From Clostridia bacterium (GTDB lineage Bacteria; Bacillota; Clostridia; Oscillospirales; Acutalibacteraceae), in the NCBI GenBank assembly GCA_017407755.1, contig JAFQVY010000010.1, positions 1 through 64,000 of the forward strand: 64,000 bases of DNA, read 5' to 3'. Positions 41,792-51,544 of the stretch are shown here, in pieces. Below the pieces are notes generated by a model. That model was not told where the DNA came from. It ran no database searches and saw only the letters and a program-made list of their open reading frames with translations. Every line of letters begins with the position of its first letter. Position 1 is the first letter of the stretch. A program made the position numbers and the translations under genes.

Positions 41792-43555
41792 ATGAAGCAA
41801 AAAAATCTAAAATTTAATAAACCTGCATCTCAGTCCTTTTTAAAGGGTGCCTTTGTGCTCACAATCAGTATGATACTTGTGAAATTCTGCGGACTTTTGC
41901 AAAAGGTACTGCTTACCAATCTTTACAGTACCTTAGGTGAAACCTACGGAGAATTTGGCTCAGGACTTTTTGCCAACGCTTATGAGCTTTATGTTCCGCT
42001 TTTTACTCTGGCAACAATCGGCTTTCCCGTTGCAATTTCCCGTATGATTTCCGAATCCTTTGCCAAAGGCAGGTATAAAGATGTAGAAAGAACCTATAAG
42101 GTAGCAAAGCCGTTTTTCATTATTATGGGCTTTGCTTGCTTTATGTTAATGACAGTAGGCGGATTTATATATGTAAGATATATAGATTCGCCTTATTCAC
42201 TTTTTGCTATCCTTATGCTTGCACCAACCATATTTTTCGGTTGTCTTGTATCTGTTTACCGCGGATATTTCGAAGGACTTCGCAATATGACTCCAACAGC
42301 CCTTTCAGAGGTTATTGAGGCAGTATCCAAAATCGCTATAGGAGTTGTAGCGTCTTATATCGTAATTAACCTCGGTATCAAAGAGTACGAGGCAAAGGGT
42401 GCTTTGTTTTCACTGAGCTTTAATACACAGGACGAAGCTATGCGAACCCTCCTTTCTTTTTCAGTTGCCGCATCAATTTTCGGCATAACAATGGGAAGCT
42501 TTCTTTCGTTTCTGTACCTTAAACTACGCTTTGCACTAAGAAAAGGCGACATTCCTAAAGAGTACTACATAAACTCCCCAAAAGCCGCTTCAAAAGGCGA
42601 TATTTTTAAAAATATGCTTAAGGTAGCTTTGCCTGTAGGCATAGGGGCGTTGGTAATGAGCGTTGCAAATTCTTTGGATGCAACGATTTTAAACAGAATT
42701 TTAAAAGATATGGCAACAAATTCACCCAAGGAACTCTACGCTCAGTACCCAAAGCTTAAGGACGAAATTTTTCTCTCAAACACTGCTCACACCTGTATAT
42801 GGGGCTATTACAGTGCTTGTCTCACAATTCTTTCAATTGTTTCAGCTGTTACTCAGGTTTTTGGCACAAGTGCTATGCCAAACGTTACAAACGCTTATAC
42901 AAAAGGGGACAGTAAAGACTTGAAAAGGTCTGTAGAAACTGTCATAAGGCTTTCGGCGGTGGTGGCGTTTCCCTGCGGAATTGGTCTGACGGTTTTGTCA
43001 AAACCCATACTTTCACTTGTGTATTTTTCAAATCCTAATATACCAACATACGGTGAAGCCGTATTGCAGGTTATGGGAATAGCCTCAATTTTCATCGGTC
43101 TGTGTACACCTGTGTGTTCTATGATTCAAGGTGTAGGAAAAGCTAATGTAACTATGTTTATTTATGTTTTCGGAACAAGCTTCAAGGTGCTTCTTTCATA
43201 TTTCTTTGCAAGAAATATAAATATTAATATCGTCGGAACTGCTATCGGCTCATTGATTTCTAACCTGTTAATGGCAGTATCTGCCTCGGTGTTTCTTCTT
43301 AAGTTTACAAAAATCCGCCTCAATTTTGCCTCGGTTTTGCTAAAACCCTTTGCCGCTTCACTGATATGCGGTGCCGCTGCATATCTTCTGTTTTATAAAC
43401 TTTGCCTAAATGTACTGATATCTGTTGTGATATCAGCTATAATTTATATTCTCTTTTTGTTTATATTGCATACTTTTTCGAAAAGCGAAATAAAAATGGC
43501 TTTAAATTGTAAAAAAATTGTAATAATACTTGAAAAACTTCATCTTATAAGGTAA
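41792..43555 (+). CDS. Polysaccharide/lipid II flippase, SpoVB/MurJ-like (MATE/MVF type)
   Basis: A 587-residue membrane protein with about 14 hydrophobic segments. The start SFLKGAFVLTISMILVKFCGLLQK...L and the segment FGCLVSVYRGYFEG match the SpoVB/YabM family of oligosaccharide flippases. Before mazG, as yabM is before yabN in Bacillus subtilis. It may export peptidoglycan precursors in growth or cortex formation; which one is not decidable here. Confidence 0.87.
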   Translation: MKQKNLKFNKPASQSFLKGAFVLTISMILVKFCGLLQKVLLTNLYSTLGETYGEFGSGLFANAYELYVPLFTLATIGFPVAISRMISESFAKGRYKDVERTYKVAKPFFIIMGFACFMLMTVGGFIYVRYIDSPYSLFAILMLAPTIFFGCLVSVYRGYFEGLRNMTPTALSEVIEAVSKIAIGVVASYIVINLGIKEYEAKGALFSLSFNTQDEAMRTLLSFSVAASIFGITMGSFLSFLYLKLRFALRKGDIPKEYYINSPKAASKGDIFKNMLKVALPVGIGALVMSVANSLDATILNRILKDMATNSPKELYAQYPKLKDEIFLSNTAHTCIWGYYSACLTILSIVSAVTQVFGTSAMPNVTNAYTKGDSKDLKRSVETVIRLSAVVAFPCGIGLTVLSKPILSLVYFSNPNIPTYGEAVLQVMGIASIFIGLCTPVCSMIQGVGKANVTMFIYVFGTSFKVLLSYFFARNININIVGTAIGSLISNLLMAVSASVFLLKFTKIRLNFASVLLKPFAASLICGAAAYLLFYKLCLNVLISVVISAIIYILFLFILHTFSKSEIKMALNCKKIVIILEKLHLIR

Positions 43556-43601
43556 AATAATTGATTAGAAAGGGAACTTTGCGGTTCTTGCGGAGGACAT
43601 T

Positions 43602-44399
43602 ATGGTTGATTTTCAGTTTAAATCTCAATATAATTTTTACGACCTTGTAAACATTATGACTATCCTTCGCTCCCCTGAGGGTTGCCCTTGGGACAGAGAG
43701 CAGACTCATAAGTCCATCCGCCGTGATTTTATTGAGGAATGCTATGAAGCTATCGAAGCAATCGATACCGATGACCGTGACCTTCTTTTAGAAGAACTTG
43801 GTGATGTAATGCTTCAGGTCGTTTTTCATTCTCAGATTGAGGCTGAAAAGAATTCCTTCACCGCTGACGATGTTTGTGACGGTATCTGCAAAAAGCTTAT
43901 TGTCCGCCACCCTCACGTTTTCGGCGACGTTAATGCTGAGGATAGCGAAACAGTTCTTAAAAACTGGGACGCTATAAAAATGCAGACCAAGTCCCAGAAA
44001 TCTCATTCTGAGGTTATGCACAGTGTTTCTCCTGCGCTCCCTGCTTTGATAAGGGCAGACAAAATTCAGTCCAAGGCTAAGAAAATCGGCTTTGATTTTC
44101 CCGACGTTTTCTCTGCACTTGATAAGCTTTCAGAGGAAGTTGCCGAGCTTAAAGAGGCAATCGCAGCAGGTAACACTGCAAATGCTCAGGCTGAACTAGG
44201 TGATGTGCTTTTCTCTGCCGTTAATGTTGGCAGGCTTATTAAGGTTGACTCTGAAAAAGCCCTTTCTGACACCTCTGAGCGTTTTATTTCTCGCTTTGAG
44301 GGAATGGAAAAGCTTTGCAAAGAAAAAGGTCTTGATATAAACTCCCTTTCACTTACTGAGCTTGATGAGCTTTGGGAGCAGGTCAAGGCTGAAAGATAG
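43602..44399 (+). CDS. mazG: Nucleoside triphosphate pyrophosphohydrolase MazG
   Basis: A 265-residue protein with two MazG folds: the first with LRSPEGCPWDREQTHKSIRRDFIEECYEA, the second with LDKLSEEVAELKEAI...ELGDVLFSAVNV. Metal-binding EExxE/D motifs are present. It breaks down aberrant nucleotides. GGAGGA precedes the ATG. Homologous to the C-terminal part of yabN in Bacillus. Confidence 0.94.
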   Translation: MVDFQFKSQYNFYDLVNIMTILRSPEGCPWDREQTHKSIRRDFIEECYEAIEAIDTDDRDLLLEELGDVMLQVVFHSQIEAEKNSFTADDVCDGICKKLIVRHPHVFGDVNAEDSETVLKNWDAIKMQTKSQKSHSEVMHSVSPALPALIRADKIQSKAKKIGFDFPDVFSALDKLSEEVAELKEAIAAGNTANAQAELGDVLFSAVNVGRLIKVDSEKALSDTSERFISRFEGMEKLCKEKGLDINSLSLTELDELWEQVKAER

Positions 44400-44454
44400 T
44401 TTAATAGCGGCATTTGCCGTAAATATATTTAAAAATATTCGGAGGTTTCACACT

Positions 44455-44730
44455 ATGAACAAAACAGAATTAGTTGCTGCTGTAGCAGCAAAGGCTGACA
44501 TCAAGAAGGCTGACGCTGAGAAGGCAGTTAATGCTGCTATCGACGTTATCATCGAGTCTATCACTGCTGGCGAAAAGGTTCAGCTCGTTGGCTTCGGTAC
44601 TTTCGAGCAGAGAGAAAGAGGCGCTCGCACAGGTTGCAACCCCAAGACAAACGAGAAGATCGAGATTGCTGCTTGCAAGGTTCCCGCTTTCAAGGCTGGT
44701 AAGGCTTTCAAGGACGCTGTTAATAAGTAA
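44455..44730 (+). CDS. hup: HU family DNA-binding protein
   Basis: A 91-residue histone-like protein: MNKTELVAAVAAKADIKKADAEKA opens it, and the DNA-arm region GFGTFEQRERGARTGCNPKT is intact, with a Cys in the usual ArgNPQT position. GGAGG precedes the ATG at 44455. Codons are strongly biased toward GCT, AAG and GGT, a sign of high expression. It lies between mazG and yabO, and a hairpin terminator follows. Confidence 0.96.
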   Translation: MNKTELVAAVAAKADIKKADAEKAVNAAIDVIIESITAGEKVQLVGFGTFEQRERGARTGCNPKTNEKIEIAACKVPAFKAGKAFKDAVNK

Positions 44731-44741
44731 TTTGTTCTTTA

Positions 44742-44776
44742 CGGTGGGCAGGCTCAGCTTGCCCGCTGTTTATTTT
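44742..44776 (+). terminator. Terminator or attenuator after hup
   Basis: An 11-bp stem (44742-44752 with 44758-44768), including three G-U pairs, is followed by TTTATTTT. It lies 11 bases before the ribosome site of the next gene, so partial read-through into yabO is possible. Confidence 0.65.
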
Positions 44777-44787
44777 CAGGAGGATAT

Positions 44788-45036
44788 ATGAGGCTTGATA
44801 AGTACCTTAAGGTTTCCCGTCTTATAAAACGCCGCACAGTTGCCAACGATGCCTGCGACGGCGGCAAAATCACCGTTAACGGCAAGGTCTCTAAAGCATC
44901 TTACAATGTAGCGGTAGGGGATATTATCGAAATCACCTTTGGTGAGCGTAAAATTGCAGTTAAGGTTGAGAGTATCAACGAATATGCCAAAAAGGACGAC
45001 GCTTCTGCGATGTACTCTGCAATAAGTAATAATTAA
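44788..45036 (+). CDS. rqcP: S4-domain RNA-binding protein RqcP (YabO)
   Basis: An 82-residue S4-domain protein (MRLDKYLKVSRLIKRRTVANDACDGGKITVNG). It is the YabO family, shown in Bacillus to act with RqcH in ribosome-associated protein quality control. AGGAGG precedes the ATG. Conserved order mazG-(hup)-yabO-yabP-yabQ supports it. Confidence 0.9.
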   Translation: MRLDKYLKVSRLIKRRTVANDACDGGKITVNGKVSKASYNVAVGDIIEITFGERKIAVKVESINEYAKKDDASAMYSAISNN

Positions 45037-45041
45037 ACTTA

Positions 45042-45081
45042 AACCTTCGTATAAATTATTATATTTGTACGGAGGTTTTTT
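45042..45081 (+). promoter_or_regulatory. Terminator-like hairpin that contains the yabP ribosome binding site
   Basis: AACCTTCGTA (45042-45051) can pair with TACGGAGGTT (45068-45077), with one G-U, followed by four T. The GGAGG used by yabP (45071-45075) is in the 3' arm. The structure could end transcripts coming from hup-yabO, or hide the yabP start, or both. Its role is inference. Confidence 0.6.
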
Positions 45082-45083
45082 AT

Positions 45084-45356
45084 ATGCAAGAACAAAAGAG
45101 CAGTCGCCCCCACATGCTAACCCTTGATAACCGCAGAATTCTAAGCCTCAGCGGCGTGCTTGATGTACAGGGCTTTGACGAGGAAACCGTCAATATCATA
45201 ACAACCTTAGGCGTCTTAATCGTCAAGGGCAGTACGCTTCATATCAGCAAGCTATCTTTGGAAACCTCAGAGGTAATTATAGACGGCGAAATTTCTTCCC
45301 TTCATTACCTTGCAGGCAGTGAGAAAAAAAGCTTGGTTTCGAGGCTTTTTAAATAA
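45084..45356 (+). CDS. yabP: Sporulation protein YabP
   Basis: A 90-residue protein of the YabP/YqfC family: MLTLDNRRILSLSGVLDVQGFDEETVNI, then LGVLIVKGSTLHISKLSLETSEVIIDG. It is required for spore maturation in Bacillus through an unknown activity. Its start overlaps the hairpin listed just before it. The next gene, yabQ, overlaps the stop by one base. Confidence 0.92.
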   Translation: MQEQKSSRPHMLTLDNRRILSLSGVLDVQGFDEETVNIITTLGVLIVKGSTLHISKLSLETSEVIIDGEISSLHYLAGSEKKSLVSRLFK

Positions 45357-45793
45357 TGCTTGATATAAACCTTTCATCCCAGGGCTATACCTTTCTGTGT
45401 TCTCTTTTAAACGGTCTTGTTTTAGCCTTTATTTACACAATATTCAAATGCATAAGGCTTGCTTTTTCAAACCGCAAAATCCCCACGATAATATGCGATG
45501 TTCTGTATATGCTTTTGTTTACTCTTTTTACATACATTTTCAGCATCGGCTTTACCCAAGGGCGTGTCAGATATTACGTTTTGATAGGCGAGGTTTTAGC
45601 TATCTTAATATATAAATTTACTTTAGGGTGGCTTTTAGATAAGCTCTTTGCAAGAATATTGAAGCTTTTTCGAAAAATTTATATGTTCCTTCAAAAAAAT
45701 ATCTCAGTATTTGCAAAAAAACTATTGAAAGCTTGCCACAAGATGTTGTATAATATAGTAAATAAAAAGACTAATAGAAAGGGGAGCGTTTAA
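45356..45793 (+). CDS. yabQ: Spore cortex protein YabQ
   Basis: A 145-residue membrane protein with about four hydrophobic segments (16-33, 45-62, 70-100 regions), the size of the cortex-formation protein YabQ. The N-terminal QGYTFLCSLLNGLVLAFIYTIFK pattern is typical. It couples to yabP by a one-base overlap. Its 3' end carries a promoter for divIC. Confidence 0.85.
   Translation: MLDINLSSQGYTFLCSLLNGLVLAFIYTIFKCIRLAFSNRKIPTIICDVLYMLLFTLFTYIFSIGFTQGRVRYYVLIGEVLAILIYKFTLGWLLDKLFARILKLFRKIYMFLQKNISVFAKKLLKACHKMLYNIVNKKTNRKGSV
45725..45754 (+). promoter_or_regulatory. Promoter for divIC inside the yabQ 3' end
   Basis: TTGAAA (45725-45730), 18-base spacer, perfect TATAAT (45749-45754). The divIC ATG is at 45795. 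It would give vegetative expression of divIC and the following genes independently of sporulation genes yabP and yabQ. Confidence 0.65.
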
Positions 45794-45794
45794 A

Positions 45795-46106
45795 ATGCAG
45801 CTGAAAGTTATTAAATCAAATAAAAAACGCAACCCTTTTCTTTATATCTTCTTTAGTCTCGTTGTTGTAATATTCTTAGGTGTATTTGTCTATACCGTTT
45901 CGGGGATTTATGCCGATACCGCACAAAAGCGTAGCGAGCTATTAGCTCTTCAGCACGAGATTGAAATTCAGGAGATGAAAAACGCCGAGCTTGAAGCGGT
46001 TGTATATTCCGACGTTGAGTATCTTAAATACGCTACCAAGGTGGCAAGGGATAACGACTATGTTAAAAGCGGCGAGCGTGTTTTTATAAATTCTTCAGGT
46101 GACTGA
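45795..46106 (+). CDS. divIC: DivIC/FtsL-family cell division protein
   Basis: A 103-residue protein with a short cytoplasmic N-terminus, one membrane segment (about 17-37) and an outside coiled coil (RSELLALQHEIEIQEMKNAELEAVV). This is the septum initiator family DivIC/FtsB, needed for septum assembly. It is in the conserved yabQ-divIC-yabR order. AAAGGGGAG precedes the ATG. Confidence 0.9.
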   Translation: MQLKVIKSNKKRNPFLYIFFSLVVVIFLGVFVYTVSGIYADTAQKRSELLALQHEIEIQEMKNAELEAVVYSDVEYLKYATKVARDNDYVKSGERVFINSSGD

Positions 46107-46125
46107 TTAAATTGAAAGGAACAGT

Positions 46126-46623
46126 ATGAAACCGGAAAAGGGAAGCATTTACGAAGGAAAAATCACAAGTATAACTAATTTCGGCGCTTTTGTAAGCCTG
46201 CCGGACGGTCCTGACGGATTGGTGCATATTTCTGAGGTGTCAAACGGCTTTGTAAAAGATATTAACGAGCTTTTTGAAGTGGGACAAACCGTTAAGGTTA
46301 AGGTTATCTCAATTGCCGAAAACGGCAAAATTGCTCTTTCTATCAAGCAGGCTCAGCCTAAAGAGGAAAAGCCTCAGCCAACAAGTGCTAAGCCAAGACC
46401 TCAGACAGAGAGAAAGTTTACACCTAAAAAGGCAGAGCAAAAGCCCCAGTTTAATCCTAACGTTCCCCCTGAGGAATATTGGGAGGAGCAAATTTCCTCC
46501 AATCAAGGCTTTGAGGATATGATGAACAAGTTCAAAAAATCCAGCCAAGACAAATTTTCCGACCTCAAGCGAGGCGGTGAAAGCCGCGGTTACAGCCGAC
46601 GAGGCCACGGCGGCAGAAAATAA
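46126..46623 (+). CDS. S1-domain RNA-binding protein, YabR-like
   Basis: A 165-residue protein with an S1 domain at about 4-75 (GSIYEGKITSITNFGAFVSL...GLVHISEVS), a Lys/Pro/Gln-rich linker (about 80-120), and a Gly/Arg-rich C-terminus (GGESRGYSRRGHGGRK). It is the YabR counterpart that follows divIC in Bacillus; function unproven, probably RNA binding. Confidence 0.88.
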   Translation: MKPEKGSIYEGKITSITNFGAFVSLPDGPDGLVHISEVSNGFVKDINELFEVGQTVKVKVISIAENGKIALSIKQAQPKEEKPQPTSAKPRPQTERKFTPKKAEQKPQFNPNVPPEEYWEEQISSNQGFEDMMNKFKKSSQDKFSDLKRGGESRGYSRRGHGGRK

Positions 46624-46649
46624 AATATCCTTAAAAGGAGGCTAAAGTT

Positions 46650-47189
46650 ATGAAGATTACTTATGTAGCACGAAAGGTAAACCTGAGAGACAATTTTAAG
46701 GACAGAGTTGAGCAAAAACTCAGTAAATTCTCAAAAATTTTCTCTGAAAATGCCGAGGCTACTGTTGTAGTAACCTTGGAGAAAAACCGTCAGAAAGTGG
46801 AAATTACCATTAAAGACAATTCTATGGTTTTCCGTGCTGAGTCTACTATGCTTGAGATGAACGATGCCCTCGATAAGGTAATTGACCTCATTTCAGGACA
46901 GCTCAGAAAGCACAAAACAAGGCTTTCAAAGCGTATCAAGACAGGCTCAATTGACGACCTTTTCACAGCCCCCGAAGAAGATGTAACTATGGACGACGAG
47001 GAAGACCTCGACATTGTCCGCCGTAAGCAGATTCCCGTAAAGCCTGTTTCCGTTGAGGAAGCAATCCTTCAGATGGAAATGGTCGGCCACCAGTTCTATA
47101 TGTTCCTGAATGCCGACACAAATCTTATTAACGTTGTTTACATCAGAAAAGACGGCTCCTATGGCCTTTTAGAGCCTGCTGACGACTAA
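46650..47189 (+). CDS. hpf: Long-form ribosome hibernation-promoting factor HPF
   Basis: A 179-residue protein: an N-terminal RaiA/HPF domain (about 1-100) and a C-terminal dimerisation domain (about 120-179: EAILQMEMVGHQFYMFLNADT). The long form pairs ribosomes into inactive 100S dimers in stationary phase. AAAGGAGG precedes the ATG, and a terminator follows. Confidence 0.94.
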   Translation: MKITYVARKVNLRDNFKDRVEQKLSKFSKIFSENAEATVVVTLEKNRQKVEITIKDNSMVFRAESTMLEMNDALDKVIDLISGQLRKHKTRLSKRIKTGSIDDLFTAPEEDVTMDDEEDLDIVRRKQIPVKPVSVEEAILQMEMVGHQFYMFLNADTNLINVVYIRKDGSYGLLEPADD

Positions 47190-47204
47190 TATTTAATATA
47201 ATAA

Positions 47205-47229
47205 GGTGGGGGATAATCCCCACCTTTTT
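47205..47229 (+). terminator. Intrinsic terminator after hpf
   Basis: GGTGGGG (47205-47211) and CCCCACC (47218-47224) pair around GATAAT and are followed by TTTTT. It lies 15 bases before the start of the next gene. Confidence 0.92.
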
Positions 47230-47243
47230 GTTTAGAGGTAGAT

Positions 47244-48368
47244 ATGCAAAAGTTTTTAATGTGTGCCCCTTGTCTTTTCGGGTTAGAGAAGCTTGTGGCT
47301 AACGAGCTTAAGTTTATGGGTGCCGAAAATGTAGAGGCACAAAACGGAAGAGTCCTTTTCAAAGGCGGATACGACATCTTAATCCGTGCCAATATCCGCT
47401 CACGCTTTTCTGAGAGGATACTGGTCCTTTTGGGTGAATTTACCGCAAGTAGCTTTGAAGAGCTTTTTAACGGTGTTGAAAAACTTCCCTTTGAAGATTT
47501 TATTTTTGAAAATGAGGCTTTTCCTGTTTCGGGTCAGACTTTGGATTCAAAGCTTTACAGCGTACCCGACTGCCAGAAAATTATAAAAAAGGCAGTGGCA
47601 AAGCGGTTGAGTCGAATCCGCAAAACCGATTGGCTTGATGAAAGCGGGGGAGTACACCAGATAAAATTCCTTATCCGCAAAGATAAAGCCAGCATTATGC
47701 TTGATACAACAGGTGTTGGTCTTTATAAACGAGGTTACCGTGCCGAGTCTAACGATGCACCAATAAAAGAAACCTTAGCCGCCGCTATGGTGGAGCTTTC
47801 GAAGGTAAGAAAGGACCATTTTGTTGTTGACCCTATGTGCGGAAGCGGTACAATTTTAATCGAAGCCGCTCTCAGTGCTATGAAAATATATTTAGGTGCT
47901 GAGCGTTCTTTTGCCGCCGAAAATTGGGCGTGTATTCCTAAAGAGCTTTGGGACAAAGAGCGATGTGACGCCCGTGCAATGAGGATAACCGATTGCAACT
48001 TTAAAGCAACCGGCTTTGATATTGATGCAGAGGCTTTAAGAATTGCAAAATCCAATGCTCAAAAAGCAGGTGTTTCCGATAGAATTACCTTTATTCAGCA
48101 GGACGTCAAGGACTTTATCCCCAGTGAACCCAGAGGCACCCTTATTACAAATCCCCCTTACGGCGAGCGAATGCTTTCTATAAATGAAGCAGAGGAGCTT
48201 TATTATACTTTAGGCAAACGCTTTAAGAAAAAACAGGGTTGGAGCTATGCTGTAATAACCCCCGACGATGACTTTGAAAAATGCTTTGGAAGAATTGCTG
48301 ACAAACGCCGCAAACTTTATAACGGTATGCTTAAATGTCAGCTTTATATGTATTTTAAAACAGAGTGA
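47244..48368 (+). CDS. THUMP-domain RNA methyltransferase, RlmL/YpsC type
   Basis: A 374-residue enzyme. A THUMP RNA-binding region (about 45-160) is followed by a methyltransferase domain with the SAM motif DPMCGSG (196-202) and the catalytic NPPY (303-306), which marks N2-guanine RNA methylation of the RlmL/TrmN type. It starts just after the hpf terminator with AGAGGTAG. It overlaps nothing; the next gene begins eight bases on. Confidence 0.9.
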   Translation: MQKFLMCAPCLFGLEKLVANELKFMGAENVEAQNGRVLFKGGYDILIRANIRSRFSERILVLLGEFTASSFEELFNGVEKLPFEDFIFENEAFPVSGQTLDSKLYSVPDCQKIIKKAVAKRLSRIRKTDWLDESGGVHQIKFLIRKDKASIMLDTTGVGLYKRGYRAESNDAPIKETLAAAMVELSKVRKDHFVVDPMCGSGTILIEAALSAMKIYLGAERSFAAENWACIPKELWDKERCDARAMRITDCNFKATGFDIDAEALRIAKSNAQKAGVSDRITFIQQDVKDFIPSEPRGTLITNPPYGERMLSINEAEELYYTLGKRFKKKQGWSYAVITPDDDFEKCFGRIADKRRKLYNGMLKCQLYMYFKTE

Positions 48369-48376
48369 GTGATTAT

Positions 48377-49381
48377 ATGAAAAAGCTATTTGCACTTTTC
48401 CTTGCACTTATACTTTCTTTTTCCTTGGTTGCCTGTAATTCGGTCGAGAATACAGAGCCAACGGAAACTACTACCTCGGTGCCGCTGCAAAAGATTGCTG
48501 TTCTTAGCTTAGAGCTTGACGAAAGCACACAAAAAGCCTACGACGGCTTTATAAATGCACTTTCCTCAAACGGCTATATTGAAAGTGAGAATTATACTCT
48601 TAATCATATTGTGGCTAAGGATGAGGAGTTTCTTTCAAAAAGTGCTGAAAAAATAGTTGAAGATAACCCCGATGTTATCTATGCAATCGGCACAGAAGCC
48701 GCCTTAGCCGCCAAAAAAGCCACCTCAAAAATCCCCGTTGTATTTTCCTGTGTTAATGACCCTATAGGTACAGAGCTTGTTAAATCCTGCGAAAAGCCTG
48801 AGGCTAACGTTACAGGAGTATGCGACTATTCACCTGTTTTTGAGCAGGTCGAGCTTATTGAAGCTCTTTATCCCGACACAAAACGGATTGGCTGTGTTTA
48901 TAACGGTGCTGACGAGGAGTCTATTCTATCTGCAAACCTTGCAAGCGGTGAAGCACAAATTCGCGAAATCAAGTTCACTTTGTACCCAAGCCTTACCGAA
49001 AACGAGTACTATGACGAGCTTGAAAAAGCGTTGGAAAAATGCGACGTTCTTTATCTTACGGACGATGCTTTGGTAAAATCGGGCTTAAAAAGCACCTTGA
49101 AGCAGGCAAAAGAAAAGAAAATTCCGGTCTTTGCCGAAAGCTCTGAGCTCGTAGAAATGGGTTGTCTTGCAACCTGCATTACGGATTATGAGCACATAGG
49201 CTATAGCGCGGGGGAGCTTGCGGTTATTCTGCTTCGCTCTTTAAAGCCTGTTTCTGATATTCCTGTTGAATATGCAACCGACTGTACTGTTGTGATTAAT
49301 TCTTCGGTACAAAAGTCTTATAAGCTCACTTTGCCCGATGAAATCCAGAGCGGTGCAGTTTTTGTAAAAACTGCCGATTAA
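48377..49381 (+). CDS. Orphan ABC substrate-binding lipoprotein, DUF534/TrpX-like
   Basis: A 334-residue lipoprotein with signal MKKLFALFLALILSFSLVAC (lipobox LVAC). The body shows the DUF534 pattern (AVLSLELDESTQKAYDGFINALSSNGY, FSCVNDPIGTELV, PVFAESSELV, GYSAGELAVILL). Related genes import tryptophan or other small compounds with a permease and ATPase that usually follow; neither follows here, since groESL comes next. The ATG at 48377 is preferred over an in-frame GTG at 48365. Confidence 0.82.
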   Translation: MKKLFALFLALILSFSLVACNSVENTEPTETTTSVPLQKIAVLSLELDESTQKAYDGFINALSSNGYIESENYTLNHIVAKDEEFLSKSAEKIVEDNPDVIYAIGTEAALAAKKATSKIPVVFSCVNDPIGTELVKSCEKPEANVTGVCDYSPVFEQVELIEALYPDTKRIGCVYNGADEESILSANLASGEAQIREIKFTLYPSLTENEYYDELEKALEKCDVLYLTDDALVKSGLKSTLKQAKEKKIPVFAESSELVEMGCLATCITDYEHIGYSAGELAVILLRSLKPVSDIPVEYATDCTVVINSSVQKSYKLTLPDEIQSGAVFVKTAD

Positions 49382-49424
49382 CAATTTGTTCATTAAAAGT
49401 TTTTTCTGAGCTTTCAAAATATAC

Positions 49425-49453
49425 TTGATTTTTTACAAAATATGGTTTAAAAT
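49425..49453 (+). promoter_or_regulatory. Sigma-A promoter of groESL
   Basis: TTGATT (49425-49430), 17-base spacer, TAAAAT (49448-49453). It ends five bases before the CIRCE element, the usual geometry. Confidence 0.8.
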
Positions 49454-49457
49454 ATAA

Positions 49458-49484
49458 TTAGCACTCAGTACTTGAGAGTGCTAA
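49458..49484. promoter_or_regulatory. CIRCE element, HrcA binding site
   Basis: TTAGCACTC-N9-GAGTGCTAA, both arms matching consensus exactly. The heat-shock repressor HrcA binds here to repress groESL. The hrcA gene itself is not in the window. Confidence 0.96.
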
Positions 49485-49517
49485 TTATTTTGTTTTATAT
49501 GAAAAAGGAGGATATAT

Positions 49518-51445
<1,928 letters not shown>

Positions 51446-51456
51446 TATTAAACTTT

Positions 51457-51486
51457 GCCGACGGTAGCTAAGCCGTCGGCTTTTTT
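51457..51486 (+). terminator. Intrinsic terminator after groEL
   Basis: GCCGACGG (51457-51464) and CCGTCGGC (51473-51480) pair around TAGCTAAG and are followed by six T. Confidence 0.94.
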
Positions 51487-51487
51487 G

Positions 51488-51516
51488 TTGACTTTTAGGG
51501 CATTTTCGGTTATAAT
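51488..51516 (+). promoter_or_regulatory. Consensus promoter of the small lipoprotein gene
   Basis: TTGACT (51488-51493), 17-base spacer, perfect TATAAT (51511-51516), right after the groEL terminator. Confidence 0.85.
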
Positions 51517-51544
51517 TTAATAAATATTGTTTGGCGGTGGAATT

